Of a stretch of DNA of 64,000 bases, positions 52,329 to 61,157 are shown in pieces; position 1 is the stretch's first letter; every line of letters begins with the position of its first letter. The position numbers were made by a program, and so were the translations under genes. The stretch comes from an uncultured Collinsella sp. (GTDB lineage Bacteria > Actinomycetota > Coriobacteriia > Coriobacteriales > Coriobacteriaceae), in assembly GCA_959018755.1 (NCBI GenBank), contig CAUEMA010000003.1:1-64000 (forward strand), read 5' to 3'. The notes below the pieces were generated by a model. The model saw nothing but the letters and a program-made list of their open reading frames with translations, did no database searches and was not told the DNA's origin.

Positions 52329-52403
52329 GAGTGTCCCTAAGTGCCGGCACATATGGAACGTCCCTAACTGCCGGAGGGGGCGTCGGTTGTGGCCGACGCC
52401 CCC
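52329..52403 (-). terminator. Direct repeat plus GC-rich terminator of the acyltransferase gene
   Basis: Two 15-mers differing at one base, GTCCCTAAGTGCCGG (52333-52347) and GTCCCTAACTGCCGG (52360-52374), precede a perfect 11-bp stem, GGGGGCGTCGG/CCGACGCCCCC (52376-52403), at the 3' end of the leftward gene. No T-run is present. The stretch 52199-52328 holds a GGCCCCTTTGGGGCC hairpin and nothing else. Confidence 0.5.
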
Positions 52404-52431
52404 TGCGGGTGTAAGCAGATTTGGCTGCGCG

Positions 52432-54648
52432 TTACTTGTCGGTGCCCAGCTTGTGCGGCTTGTAGGCGAGGGCATTGACGAGTGCGTCGCCGGCGGACTT
52501 GACGGCTGCCGGCTGCGGATCGTTGACGTGGTCTTCGGGGTGCACGGGCAGGTCTTTCTTGACCGCATCGTGGATCAGGTTGAGGTACTCGGTCACGCCG
52601 GTAGTCGACAGGTGCGTGCCGTCGCCGTCGAACAGGTCGTTGCGGTTGGCGCTGTGCCCGTACCAGTCGATAACGCGTACATTCTTGTATCGCGTGGCGG
52701 CGTTGGCGATGGCCTGGTTCGTGGACCCGACCCACGGCTGCGGGCTACGCGTGTTTACAAACACGACAATGCGCTGCTCGCCGGCGTCGGCCATGATCGC
52801 GTCGACCTGGGCGTCCGTTACCAAACCGTTGGTGCCTAGGGCAAAGACCACGATCTTGCCGGCAAGGTTCTGCTGGATATAGCCCTCAAATGTCGCGCGG
52901 CCCGCATCAAACTGGCGGCCCTTTTCGGCATCGATATGGCTGTGTGGGAACACGCCGTCAAAGGAGTCAACGGCGCGCAGCGACACGGAGTCACCGATCA
53001 TCAACAGGTCGTAGGAGCCATCGGGGAAGCCATCGTTGTCCTTGTCGGTGTCGTCGGCCGCCTGCTGGTCGGTGGGCGCGGTGTTTTTGGCTTCCTTGTT
53101 CAGAACTTCGGCGCCCTCGCCGCTCAGCGCAGACGTCTCGGGCACAAAGATCAGACCGCCCAGTGCAACGACCAACACGACAGCGCAGGCTGCGCAGACG
53201 GGGACGTGCGCGCGTGCCCAGCTGGCGGGCGTGGTGGTGCCATTGCGGAATTCGGTGACGGTGCGGCCGAAGGCGCCCTTCCTAAACGGCGTTTCGATAA
53301 AGCGATAAGAGCACTCGGCTACGGCGACTACCACAAGTACCTGCAAGATGTACTGCCACCAGGGCGTATCGTTGATGTTGGCGACCGGGTTCATGAGCAA
53401 CAGCAGCGGATAGTGCCACAGGTAGATGCTGTACGAGCGCTTGCCAACCCACACGAGCGGCTCGGCGGACAGCGCGCGGGCAACCATTCCCTGGGGCTGC
53501 ACGCAGGCCGCGATGACCATGAGCGTGAGGATGGAGCATAACAGCGTGCCGCCGCGATACTGGAACGCGGTGTAGCCGTTGGTGAGCGCGACCATGGCGG
53601 CAAGGCCAACCAGGCCCACGACGCCCAGTACATCGATGGATGCGGGCGAGGACCAAAAGCGCACGAGGGCGCTCGGCTGTGCCGGGGCGGTCTTGGCTGA
53701 TTCGTCGGCCTTCTCGCCAGGCTTGCCCTCGGCGTTCTTGCCGTGCTTGGCGGCGCCAGCCAGGCGATTGAGCCCCAAACGACGTGCGAGACGCACCGGC
53801 GCCAGGTCGCGATCGGGGATAAAGGCCATCCAGGCACCCAGCAGCAGCGAGAACACGCGGGTGTCGGTGCCGTAGTACACGCGGCTGGGGTCGGCGGCAG
53901 GGTTGTAAAGCACCGTCATGGCGAGGGCGGAAACCGCGGCAAGGCCCAGAACCACGCGGCGCGTGTTGGGCTTGCTCACATGCATGGATACCATGGCAAA
54001 CAGCAGCGGCGGCCAAATCAGGTAGAACTGTTCCTCGATGGCAAGCGACCAAAAGTGCGTGAGTGGCGAGGGGTCGCCCAGAGCATTGAAGTACGAGACG
54101 TTTTGGGCAATCTGCCACCAGTTGTTGAAGAACAGCAGCGACGGCAGGATGTCGGGGCGCATCTTGGTGAGCATCACGTGGTTAAAGATGGTGCACAGCG
54201 CGCAGGTCACGAACACTACCGTTACCACGGCGGGGACTAGGCGACGGATGCGGCGAATCCAGAAGCTCTTAAGGTCGATGCGGCCGGTCTTAGCGACTTC
54301 GTTGAGCAGCAAGCGCGTGATCAGATAGCCCGAAAGCACAAAGAAGATCGTGACGCCGAGCAGGCCGCCCTGAGCCCACGTGAGGTTGAGGTGATAGAGC
54401 ACCACCGCGACGACGGCAAGCGTGCGCAGGCCGTCGAGCGCAGGAATGTAGCGGGACTTGGGACGAGCGGGCGCCTGTTCTTTTGCGGCGCTGTTGGTGT
54501 GGGCGCCCTTGTTGGTGGGCGTTCGATGCGGGCTCGGGCCGCGTCGCGACTCGCCGGTGCGGCGGTCGGCGCGCGGGCGTTCGTGCGGCGCCTGGTTATC
54601 GGGCGCGCGGCGCGGTCCGCGTGGGCTCGATGGTGGGAATTGCTCCAT
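52432..54648 (-). CDS. Acyltransferase-3 / SGNH O-acetyltransferase (OatA-like)
   Basis: A 738-residue membrane enzyme. A basic, Pro/Arg-rich cytoplasmic tail (1-65) is followed by about ten helices of the acyltransferase-3 domain (YIPALDGLRTLAVVAVVLYH, FFVLSGYLI, HFWSLAIEEQFYL, LWHYPLLLL). An external SGNH hydrolase-like domain from about 555 has GDSVSL, the GTNG block and DGTHLS. It moves acetyl groups across the membrane onto a cell-wall sugar; peptidoglycan O-acetylation as in OatA is the likeliest role. A charged insertion of about 25 residues lies near 305. Divergent from ribokinase. Confidence 0.88.
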   Translation of the reverse strand: MEQFPPSSPRGPRRAPDNQAPHERPRADRRTGESRRGPSPHRTPTNKGAHTNSAAKEQAPARPKSRYIPALDGLRTLAVVAVVLYHLNLTWAQGGLLGVTIFFVLSGYLITRLLLNEVAKTGRIDLKSFWIRRIRRLVPAVVTVVFVTCALCTIFNHVMLTKMRPDILPSLLFFNNWWQIAQNVSYFNALGDPSPLTHFWSLAIEEQFYLIWPPLLFAMVSMHVSKPNTRRVVLGLAAVSALAMTVLYNPAADPSRVYYGTDTRVFSLLLGAWMAFIPDRDLAPVRLARRLGLNRLAGAAKHGKNAEGKPGEKADESAKTAPAQPSALVRFWSSPASIDVLGVVGLVGLAAMVALTNGYTAFQYRGGTLLCSILTLMVIAACVQPQGMVARALSAEPLVWVGKRSYSIYLWHYPLLLLMNPVANINDTPWWQYILQVLVVVAVAECSYRFIETPFRKGAFGRTVTEFRNGTTTPASWARAHVPVCAACAVVLVVALGGLIFVPETSALSGEGAEVLNKEAKNTAPTDQQAADDTDKDNDGFPDGSYDLLMIGDSVSLRAVDSFDGVFPHSHIDAEKGRQFDAGRATFEGYIQQNLAGKIVVFALGTNGLVTDAQVDAIMADAGEQRIVVFVNTRSPQPWVGSTNQAIANAATRYKNVRVIDWYGHSANRNDLFDGDGTHLSTTGVTEYLNLIHDAVKKDLPVHPEDHVNDPQPAAVKSAGDALVNALAYKPHKLGTDK

Positions 54649-54834
54649 AAAACATCATCCAATGACGAGAATAATCAGCACATATTCATTGTAGCTGCCT
54701 GCTCCTGTGAATGCTTGCTGCTGGCGCAACCTCAAGGGCGCGTTCACATCAAAGTGAACTAAAGTTATAGAGGTGCGAGGGCGCACGATCGACGGCCGAC
54801 GGTGGGCATAAGGCCCGCAGATGAGGAGGTTCCC

Positions 54835-55797
54835 ATGGCAGATTGCGGCATCGTTGCGGTGTTCGGCAGCATGAACATGGACCTTTCGGTGGCGTGCGAG
54901 CGCATGCCGCGCGCGGGCGAGACCGTCGGTGGCAGCGGTTTTATCACCAACGCCGGTGGCAAGGGCGCTAACCAGGCCGTCGCCGCCGCGCGCATGGGTG
55001 CGCGCACGTGCATGATTGGCGCGGTCGGCCGCGACGCGTTCGGTGCATCGCTCGTGGCGGGGCTCCAAGATGCTGGCGTGGACTGTGACTTTGTGGCGCG
55101 TCGCGATGACGTGGAGACGGGAACGGCGACTATCATTCGCTGCGAGGGCGACAACCGTATCGTGCTGTCACCGGGCGCCAACCATGCGCTTGCGGGCGAG
55201 GACGTTGCCTGCGCGCTGAGACGTTTGGTGGCCGAGGAGCTCGACGGCGACACCAGCGAGATTGCCCCGGCTGCCGGAAGCGTCTTTATCGCCCAGGGCG
55301 AATGTGACCTTGCAGCGACTGCCGAGGCGCTTTTTTGCGCTCACGGGCTGGGGTTCTATACGGTCTTTAATCCAGCGCCTGCCTGCGAGTTGCCTGCGGA
55401 GGCCTGGCCTGCGGTCGACCTGGTCTGCCCCAACGAGACCGAGTGCCAGGTGCTGACGGGCATCTTGCCCGCGGATGATGCGAGCTGCGTCGCGGCGCTC
55501 AATGCCCTGCTCGCCAAGGGTGCCGGAGCTGCGGTCATCACGTTGGGCGGCGCCGGGTCGGTTACGCTCGGCGATGGCGGTGGGCTGCTGCGTATGCCGG
55601 CACTTTCGAGCACGGTAGTCGATACCACGGCCGCCGGCGATACGTTTATCGGCGCGTTGGCGGCGGCTCGCCTGGAGGGCTTGCCGCTCTTTGAGTGCAT
55701 GGCCGCGGGTGCTCGCGCCTCGGCGGTGACGGTGTCGCGCCTGGGCGCTCAGCAATCGATTCCCATGCGCGCCGAAGTTGAACATTGGTTTGGTTAA
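54835..55797 (+). CDS. rbsK: Ribokinase (PfkB family)
   Basis: A 320-residue sugar kinase phosphorylating ribose at C5. It has the PfkB N-terminal GGKGANQAVAAARMGA, the FNPAPA strand, NETECQVLTG and the active-site DTTAAGDTFIGAL with the catalytic Asp. ATG 54835 follows AGGAGG. The next gene, 30 bases on, is a nucleoside hydrolase, so the pair would release ribose from nucleosides and phosphorylate it. Confidence 0.9.
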   Translation: MADCGIVAVFGSMNMDLSVACERMPRAGETVGGSGFITNAGGKGANQAVAAARMGARTCMIGAVGRDAFGASLVAGLQDAGVDCDFVARRDDVETGTATIIRCEGDNRIVLSPGANHALAGEDVACALRRLVAEELDGDTSEIAPAAGSVFIAQGECDLAATAEALFCAHGLGFYTVFNPAPACELPAEAWPAVDLVCPNETECQVLTGILPADDASCVAALNALLAKGAGAAVITLGGAGSVTLGDGGGLLRMPALSSTVVDTTAAGDTFIGALAAARLEGLPLFECMAAGARASAVTVSRLGAQQSIPMRAEVEHWFG

Positions 55798-55827
55798 ACG
55801 ATAAAGACGGAGAAGCGGAGTAGAACA

Positions 55828-56802
55828 ATGGCAATCAAGAAGCTGATCCTTGATCTGGATATGGGTGTGGACGATGCGATGGCGCTGGCCTATGCCATCG
55901 CGAGCCCCGAGGTGGAGCTCGTGGGCATCACCACGTGTTTTGGCAACGTGCGCGTCGAGCAATCGGCGCACAACTGCCTGGCGGTGCTCGATCTGCTGGG
56001 TCGCCCCGAGGTTCCGGTGTACCTGGGCGCCGATCGTCCCATTAAGGCGACTGAGCCCTATACACCGCCGGCGTCCACCACGCTCATCCACGGCAAGGAC
56101 GGCATTGGCGGGGCGAGCGTGCCCGCGTCGCCGTACGAGCCGGTAGGGGCGACGTCGGCCGACGGTAACGCGGCGGTCGATTACCTGATTGATGCCGCGC
56201 GCACCTATGGCCCCGATCTGATCTACGTGGCGACCGGTCCGCTCTCCAACCTGGCACTTGCCTTGGAGCGCGATGCGGCGGCGATGATGTCTATCGGTCG
56301 CGTGGTCGTGATGGGCGGTGCGCTTACCGTGCCCGGAAACGTGAGCGCGGGCGCCGAGGCCAACATGGCAAGTGATCCCGAGGCGGCCGATGCCGTGCTG
56401 CGTTCGGGCCGCAAACTCACTATGGTGGGTCTGGATGTGACGCATCGCGTGGTGCTCACGCGTCGCGACATTGCCGGCTGGACGGGCTCGGGCACCATGG
56501 CCGGTTGCGCGTTTGCGAGCATGGTGGAGCACTACATTGGCTCGTACGAGATGAACGCACCCTACCTGGGTGGCTGTGCGCTGCACGATCCTCTGGCCGT
56601 TGCCGTGGCGATTGATCCCACGCTCGTGGGCGCACTTGGTTGCAACTTGCGCGTCGACCTGCTCGGCGAGTATCGCGGCCGCACTATCTGCGACGAGCAT
56701 CGCCTGCCCGACCCCGACAAGAGCGCGCTTGTGGCACTCACCGTGGACGCCCCGCGCTTTCTGCCCGAGTTCAAGGCGCGCATGGCCCGCATCCTAGGCT
56801 AG
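55828..56802 (+). CDS. Inosine/uridine-preferring nucleoside hydrolase
   Basis: A 324-residue nucleoside N-ribohydrolase. The calcium-binding N-terminal motif, usually DTDPGxDDAxAL, reads DLDMGVDDAMAL and keeps all aspartates. VVVMGGAL, the NMASDPEAA segment and the C-terminal GGCALHDPLAVA carry the remaining active-site residues. It splits nucleosides into base and ribose for the upstream ribokinase. Base specificity cannot be read from the sequence. Confidence 0.9.
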   Translation: MAIKKLILDLDMGVDDAMALAYAIASPEVELVGITTCFGNVRVEQSAHNCLAVLDLLGRPEVPVYLGADRPIKATEPYTPPASTTLIHGKDGIGGASVPASPYEPVGATSADGNAAVDYLIDAARTYGPDLIYVATGPLSNLALALERDAAAMMSIGRVVVMGGALTVPGNVSAGAEANMASDPEAADAVLRSGRKLTMVGLDVTHRVVLTRRDIAGWTGSGTMAGCAFASMVEHYIGSYEMNAPYLGGCALHDPLAVAVAIDPTLVGALGCNLRVDLLGEYRGRTICDEHRLPDPDKSALVALTVDAPRFLPEFKARMARILG

Positions 56803-56920
56803 GTTCGGGATCGAAGCACGCCCATCTGCTCGATGTGGCCGCTGGCGGGCCGACATCTACCGTTCGCCAGCCCGATGGTCCCCGGGGCGGGGAGAGCGCT
56901 ATAATGCATTCTGCATCTTG

Positions 56921-56950
56921 GATTGTTACTCCTGTGTGGAGGCATGCCCA
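56921..56950 (+). promoter_or_regulatory. Ribonucleic antiterminator (RAT) site for LicT
   Basis: GGATTGTTACTCCTGTGTGG followed by AGGCATGCCC fits the BglG/LicT RNA-target pattern, with CTCC/GGAG forming the stem. It lies 15 bp after a TATAAT (56901-56906) and upstream of a terminator. A second GGATTGTTAC occurs at 56967-56976. Confidence 0.8.
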
Positions 56951-56978
56951 AGAGCAATACAACACGGATTGTTACGTA

Positions 56979-57022
56979 AGGCATGACCGCAATAGCACTG
57001 CTATTGGCTATCATGCCTTTTT
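56979..57022 (+). terminator. Conditional terminator in the licT leader
   Basis: AAGGCATGA at 56979-56987 pairs with TCATGCCTT at 57011-57019, with an inner CAATAGC/GCTATTG stem and a T-run. LicT bound at the RAT should prevent this hairpin, allowing expression of licT and the PTS genes. Confidence 0.85.
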
Positions 57023-57051
57023 CTGTGAGTGTTCTTGAAAGGAGGTTCACC

Positions 57052-57891
57052 ATGCTTGCAATTAAAAAGCTTAACAACAACGCGGTTCTTTGCCGTGACG
57101 GACAGGGGCGAGATGTCATCGCCATGGGCAGGGGCGTCGGTTTCGGCGGAGATTTTCCTCGAGAGCTCCCTCTTTCTAAAATCGAGCATACGTTTTACGA
57201 CATTGATCCTAAAGGACAAGATGTCATGAGGGATCTTCCCTCGGATATCGTGATGTTTGCGGCGAAAGTCATGGACATCGTTGCCAACGAACTGCCCTAC
57301 GACCTCTCGACCAATGCGACGCTGTTCATGGCTGATCACCTGTCGTTTGCCGTTGCGCGAGCCCAAAAGGGGGTCCGCATCGCGATGCCTCTTGCCTATG
57401 AAGTGCGGGAGACGTATCCGAAGGAATACAAGGCTGCCCAGTTTATCGTCATGCGACTCGAGAAGGAGCTCGGAGAGCGGCTTCCCAAGGATGAGATTGC
57501 CAGTATTGCGATGAATCTCGTGAACGCACGGGTTGTTGAAGCCGTCAAAGCCACGGCCGAGCCCGCAAAGCAGTTCGACGATATGCTCGAGGACGTTATC
57601 GAGATTCTCGAAAGCGATTTCCGCATTATTGTCGACCGCGATTCCTTTGATTTCACCCGCTTCGCCACGCATCTGCGGTACCTGTTCAAGCGCATTCAAG
57701 CCGGCGAGTCGCTGAACAGCGCCAACATGCAGATGTACAAGAACTTTCGTGAGGAGTTTCCGCAGTTGGCAGAGTGCGTGAAGCATATCGGTTCCTATTG
57801 TCGTGAAACGTGGGACGCCACGCTCTCCGAGGAGGAGGAACTCTATCTGATGATCCATCTCAACCGGATCATCTCCAAAAAAGGATTGTAA
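57052..57891 (+). CDS. licT: BglG/LicT-family transcriptional antiterminator
   Basis: A 279-residue regulator: CAT RNA-binding domain (1-57, LAIKKLNNNAVLCRDGQGRDVIAMG) and two PTS-regulated domains with phosphorylatable His in ADHLSFAVARA and IHLNRI-type motifs. Sugar-dependent dephosphorylation by the PTS enables it to bind the RAT in its own leader. ATG 57052 follows AAAGGAGG. It lies directly upstream of the PTS permease and GH1 enzyme it should control. Confidence 0.93.
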   Translation: MLAIKKLNNNAVLCRDGQGRDVIAMGRGVGFGGDFPRELPLSKIEHTFYDIDPKGQDVMRDLPSDIVMFAAKVMDIVANELPYDLSTNATLFMADHLSFAVARAQKGVRIAMPLAYEVRETYPKEYKAAQFIVMRLEKELGERLPKDEIASIAMNLVNARVVEAVKATAEPAKQFDDMLEDVIEILESDFRIIVDRDSFDFTRFATHLRYLFKRIQAGESLNSANMQMYKNFREEFPQLAECVKHIGSYCRETWDATLSEEEELYLMIHLNRIISKKGL

Positions 57892-57961
57892 CCCGTAGCC
57901 ATTCGGGGCATGACCTTTGCCGATTCGAACAGTAAGCCAAGATTGTGCAAAGGAGCCAATG

Positions 57962-59410
57962 ATGGCAAATTACAAAAAGGTGGCAGAGCAGATTCTCTCC
58001 ACTGTGGGCGGGGCGGAAAACGTGGCTTCGGTTACGCATTGCATGACGCGCCTGCGCTTCAACCTCAAGGATGAAAGCCTCTCGAATGATGAGAAGCTTG
58101 AGGACATCTCGTCTATCATCAGCGTCGTGCACGCCGGAGGGCAGGTGCAGCTGGTGGTCGGGCCCACGGTCGACAAGGTCTACGACGAGGTTTGTAAGCA
58201 GGGCGGATTCGAGGTCACGGTATCGATTGACGAGGAACTCGATGGCCCTCAGCTTAGCTGGAAGGAGCGCTTGGCGCCCAAGCACCTCTTCAATCAGCTG
58301 CTCGATGCCGTGAGCGGCGCTATCACCCCGATCCTTCCGATCTTTTGTGTCGCCGGTATCTTCAAGATGCTCGTTATTCTGTTTGGGCCCGAAGGCGCCG
58401 GTTTTATGTCCGAAACGAGCGACCTGTATCGGATCCTTTCCCTGGTGGGCGATGCGGCGTATTACTACTTCCCGGTGTTTGCCGCCTATAGCTCGGCTAA
58501 GAAGTTCAAAACGAGTCCTGTGCAGGCACTGCTCATCGCTGTTGTGATGATTTATCCCGACATGCTCGCTATTGTTGAGGACGGAAAGCCTTTCAGCGTC
58601 TTCGGCATCCCCATGCAGCTCGTCAACTACACCCAGGCTGTTCTTCCGGTCATCTTGATCACCTGGGCCCAGTCCTATGTTGAGCGCTTCTTTAAGAAGA
58701 TCTCGCCTGATATGTTGCGCATTCTGATCGTACCCGTGGGTACGGTGCTCGTGATGTTGCCGGTCGCGCTGTGCCTCTGCGGCCCTGCCGTCCAATTTGT
58801 CATGGGCCTTGTGGCCGATTTCATCATTTGGCTCGCCTCTGTTGCCGGTCCCGCTGCGACCGCGGTTATCGGCGCATTCTGGAATCTGATCATCGCCACC
58901 GGCATGCACGTGCCGATCTATACCGCCATATTGCCCGCCGCGCTCCAGAACGGTTACGACGCCATCTTATACCCCGGCACCGCGGTTGTAGCCTACACCA
59001 CGCTTGCCATCGCGCTCGCCTATGGCCTGCGCGCTAAGGGCAAGGAGAGTCGAGCCACGGGCTGGAACTTGTTCATCACCTATGCCTTCGGTCGCGTGAG
59101 TGAGCCCATCATCTACGGCATCCTGTTTCGCGACAAGAAGGCTCTTGCCTGGAACATGATTGGTGGTGCTGTCGGTGGTCTGCTGGTAAGCCTTCTTCAT
59201 GCCAACGTCTATATCTTCACTGGCGTTGGTTTCCCATGGATGAACGTGCTCATGTTTGCTCAGGATATCATCCCCGGCACCATCGGGTGTCTTGCTGGCG
59301 GTGCCGTGACGTTTGCGTTGGCGATGATTTTTGGATTTGAAGGACAGGAGAAGATGCCGTTGAAGTCCAAGAGCGGCGATTCTGAGGCCGTTGAATCCGT
59401 CGAGGCATAA
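57962..59410 (+). CDS. PTS beta-glucoside-type EIIBC permease
   Basis: A 482-residue sugar transporter. The EIIB domain (1-90) has the phospho-cysteine C27 in SVTHCMTRLRF. The EIIC domain follows, with about ten helices and the conserved ATGMHVPIYTAI and GRVSEPIIYGI motifs. Many beta-glucoside permeases carry a C-terminal EIIA of about 150 residues; this one ends without it, so EIIA must come from another gene. ATG 57962 (six bases after AAGGAG) is preferred over the adjacent ATG 57959. Confidence 0.92.
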   Translation: MANYKKVAEQILSTVGGAENVASVTHCMTRLRFNLKDESLSNDEKLEDISSIISVVHAGGQVQLVVGPTVDKVYDEVCKQGGFEVTVSIDEELDGPQLSWKERLAPKHLFNQLLDAVSGAITPILPIFCVAGIFKMLVILFGPEGAGFMSETSDLYRILSLVGDAAYYYFPVFAAYSSAKKFKTSPVQALLIAVVMIYPDMLAIVEDGKPFSVFGIPMQLVNYTQAVLPVILITWAQSYVERFFKKISPDMLRILIVPVGTVLVMLPVALCLCGPAVQFVMGLVADFIIWLASVAGPAATAVIGAFWNLIIATGMHVPIYTAILPAALQNGYDAILYPGTAVVAYTTLAIALAYGLRAKGKESRATGWNLFITYAFGRVSEPIIYGILFRDKKALAWNMIGGAVGGLLVSLLHANVYIFTGVGFPWMNVLMFAQDIIPGTIGCLAGGAVTFALAMIFGFEGQEKMPLKSKSGDSEAVESVEA

Positions 59411-59438
59411 GAGGCTACTACACAAATATGCTCCCCAG

Positions 59439-59473
59439 CCGTTGCGCGGTCCGACCCCTTGGCCGCGCAACGG
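59439..59473 (+). other. Hairpin between the PTS and GH1 genes
   Basis: Perfect 11-bp arms, CCGTTGCGCGG at 59439-59449 and CCGCGCAACGG at 59463-59473, and the sequence TGTTGCGCGGC repeats at 59482-59492. There is no T-run. It may stabilise the upstream mRNA or tune expression between permease and enzyme. Confidence 0.5.
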
Positions 59474-59556
59474 TACTGTGCTGTTGCGCGGCACTTGCCG
59501 AGTCCGTTGCGTTCGACAGTGTGGGCCGGGAATTTGATAGAAAGGACGACACCATA

Positions 59557-60975
59557 ATGTTTAGAGAAGATTTTTTATGGGGCGGGGCTCTGGCTGCAAA
59601 CCAGTGCGAGGGAGGATGGAACGAAGGCGGTCGCGGTTTAGCCAATTCCGACATGCTGCCGTTTGGCGATCAACGCATGGACGTCATGCGGGGAGACCTT
59701 GATCCGCGTGCGTTGGCACCCGACAGCTTCTATCCCGCTCGCAAGGGCATTGATTTTTACCATAGGTACAAGCAGGATATTGAACTGTTTGCCCAGATGG
59801 GTTTTAAATGCCTGCGCTTATCAATCGCCTGGAGCCGCATTTTTCCCAAAGGAGACGAAGCCGAGCCCAATGAAGAAGGCCTTGCCTTTTACGAGGATGT
59901 TTTTAGGACGTGTCGCGCGCATGACATTGAGCCTTTGGTGACGCTCAACCACTATGATGTCCCCATGCATCTCGTCGATGCGTATGGCGGATGGCGCGAT
60001 CGCAGGTTGGTCGACCTGTTCGAGCGATATTCGCGTACCGTGTTCGAGCGCTATCGGGGATTGGTCAATTATTGGCTGACCTTTAACGAGATCAACATCA
60101 TGACGCAGGCGTGCTTTATGGCGGCGGGGATCATCTTCGAGCAAGGGGAGAATCGCTATGCAACGGTTCACACGGCCGTGCACCATGTATTGGTTGCGAG
60201 CGCCCGTGCGGTCGGGGCGTGTCATGAACTGTGCCCTGGGGCGAAGATCGGTTGCATGCTCAACGCAGGTGTCTTCTATCCGGCTACATGTGATCCGGAC
60301 GATGTGCTGGCTGCGCAGGCTGAGAATCGCAGCCATTACATGTTTACCGACGTCCAGGTGCGCGGTGCGTACCCGAGCTATGTTCTCAAGGAATACGCCC
60401 GCCATGGTTTTGAGGTGCCCTATCGGGATGATGACCGCGAAGTACTGGCTGCAAACCTGGTCGATTTCGTCTCGTTTTCGTATTACTCGACGCGCGTCGC
60501 AAAAGCGCATGCGGAAGGTCAGTTCGATTCGAACCTTCTTCGCTCGGCGCCTAATCCGTATCTAAAACAGGAGCCTTGGGGGAGGTTTATCGACCCCAAA
60601 GGGCTGCGCGTCACCATGAATGAAATCTGGGACCGCTATCAAAAGCCGCTGTTCATCGTCGAAAACGGTTTGGGTGCTCCTGATGTGCCGGAAGATTCGG
60701 GTGAAATAGAAGACGACTATCGAGTTGAATACCTGCGGGCCCACATCGAGGCGATGAGGGAGACCGTCGAGCTCGACGGGGTGGAACTCATGGGATATAC
60801 CTGTTGGGGCCCGATCGATTTGGTTTCGGTCGCCACAGGACAGATGCGTAAGCGCTACGGGTTTATCTATGTCGATCGAGACGATAGCGGTGCGGGCTCG
60901 TTTGAGAGACGTAAAAAGAAAAGCTTCGAATGGTACCGACGCGTAATAGCAAGCAATGGCGAAGACCTTGCGTAA
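59557..60975 (+). CDS. 6-phospho-beta-glucosidase (GH1)
   Basis: A 472-residue cytoplasmic glycosidase that splits phosphorylated beta-glucosides delivered by the PTS. It begins FREDFLWGGALAANQCEGG, has the acid/base motif LTFNEIN and the nucleophile in FIVENGLG, and YTCWGPIDLVS near the end. The phosphate-binding C-terminal loop (MRKRYGFIYVD) supports the 6-phospho type. AAAGGA lies 11 bases before ATG 59557; the open frame extends upstream without similarity. Confidence 0.94.
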   Translation: MFREDFLWGGALAANQCEGGWNEGGRGLANSDMLPFGDQRMDVMRGDLDPRALAPDSFYPARKGIDFYHRYKQDIELFAQMGFKCLRLSIAWSRIFPKGDEAEPNEEGLAFYEDVFRTCRAHDIEPLVTLNHYDVPMHLVDAYGGWRDRRLVDLFERYSRTVFERYRGLVNYWLTFNEINIMTQACFMAAGIIFEQGENRYATVHTAVHHVLVASARAVGACHELCPGAKIGCMLNAGVFYPATCDPDDVLAAQAENRSHYMFTDVQVRGAYPSYVLKEYARHGFEVPYRDDDREVLAANLVDFVSFSYYSTRVAKAHAEGQFDSNLLRSAPNPYLKQEPWGRFIDPKGLRVTMNEIWDRYQKPLFIVENGLGAPDVPEDSGEIEDDYRVEYLRAHIEAMRETVELDGVELMGYTCWGPIDLVSVATGQMRKRYGFIYVDRDDSGAGSFERRKKKSFEWYRRVIASNGEDLA

Positions 60976-61028
60976 TAACGTTAAGATGGACAAATGCGCC
61001 CGTTGGGGGAATAGTCGTGCCACTTCGC

Positions 61029-61076
61029 TTGACAACAGGCTAAACTAGCTATTAAACATTTACTATTCTGTTTAGA
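61029..61076 (+). promoter_or_regulatory. Promoter and operator of the LacI-family gene
   Basis: A consensus TTGACA at 61029-61034 is followed by an AT-rich stretch with candidate -10s around 61050-61057. An 18-bp site at 61059-61076 (minus strand TCTAAACAG-AAT-AGTAAA) recurs before the next operon at 62339-62356 with 16 of 18 identical bases. Confidence 0.5.
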
Positions 61077-61157
61077 TTGAATTTGCGGTCGTTTAGTTGC
61101 CGAGCCACGGGGCGGTCAAGCCACGATGCTCGGCCGCGACCGATGCTAGGGGGAACG

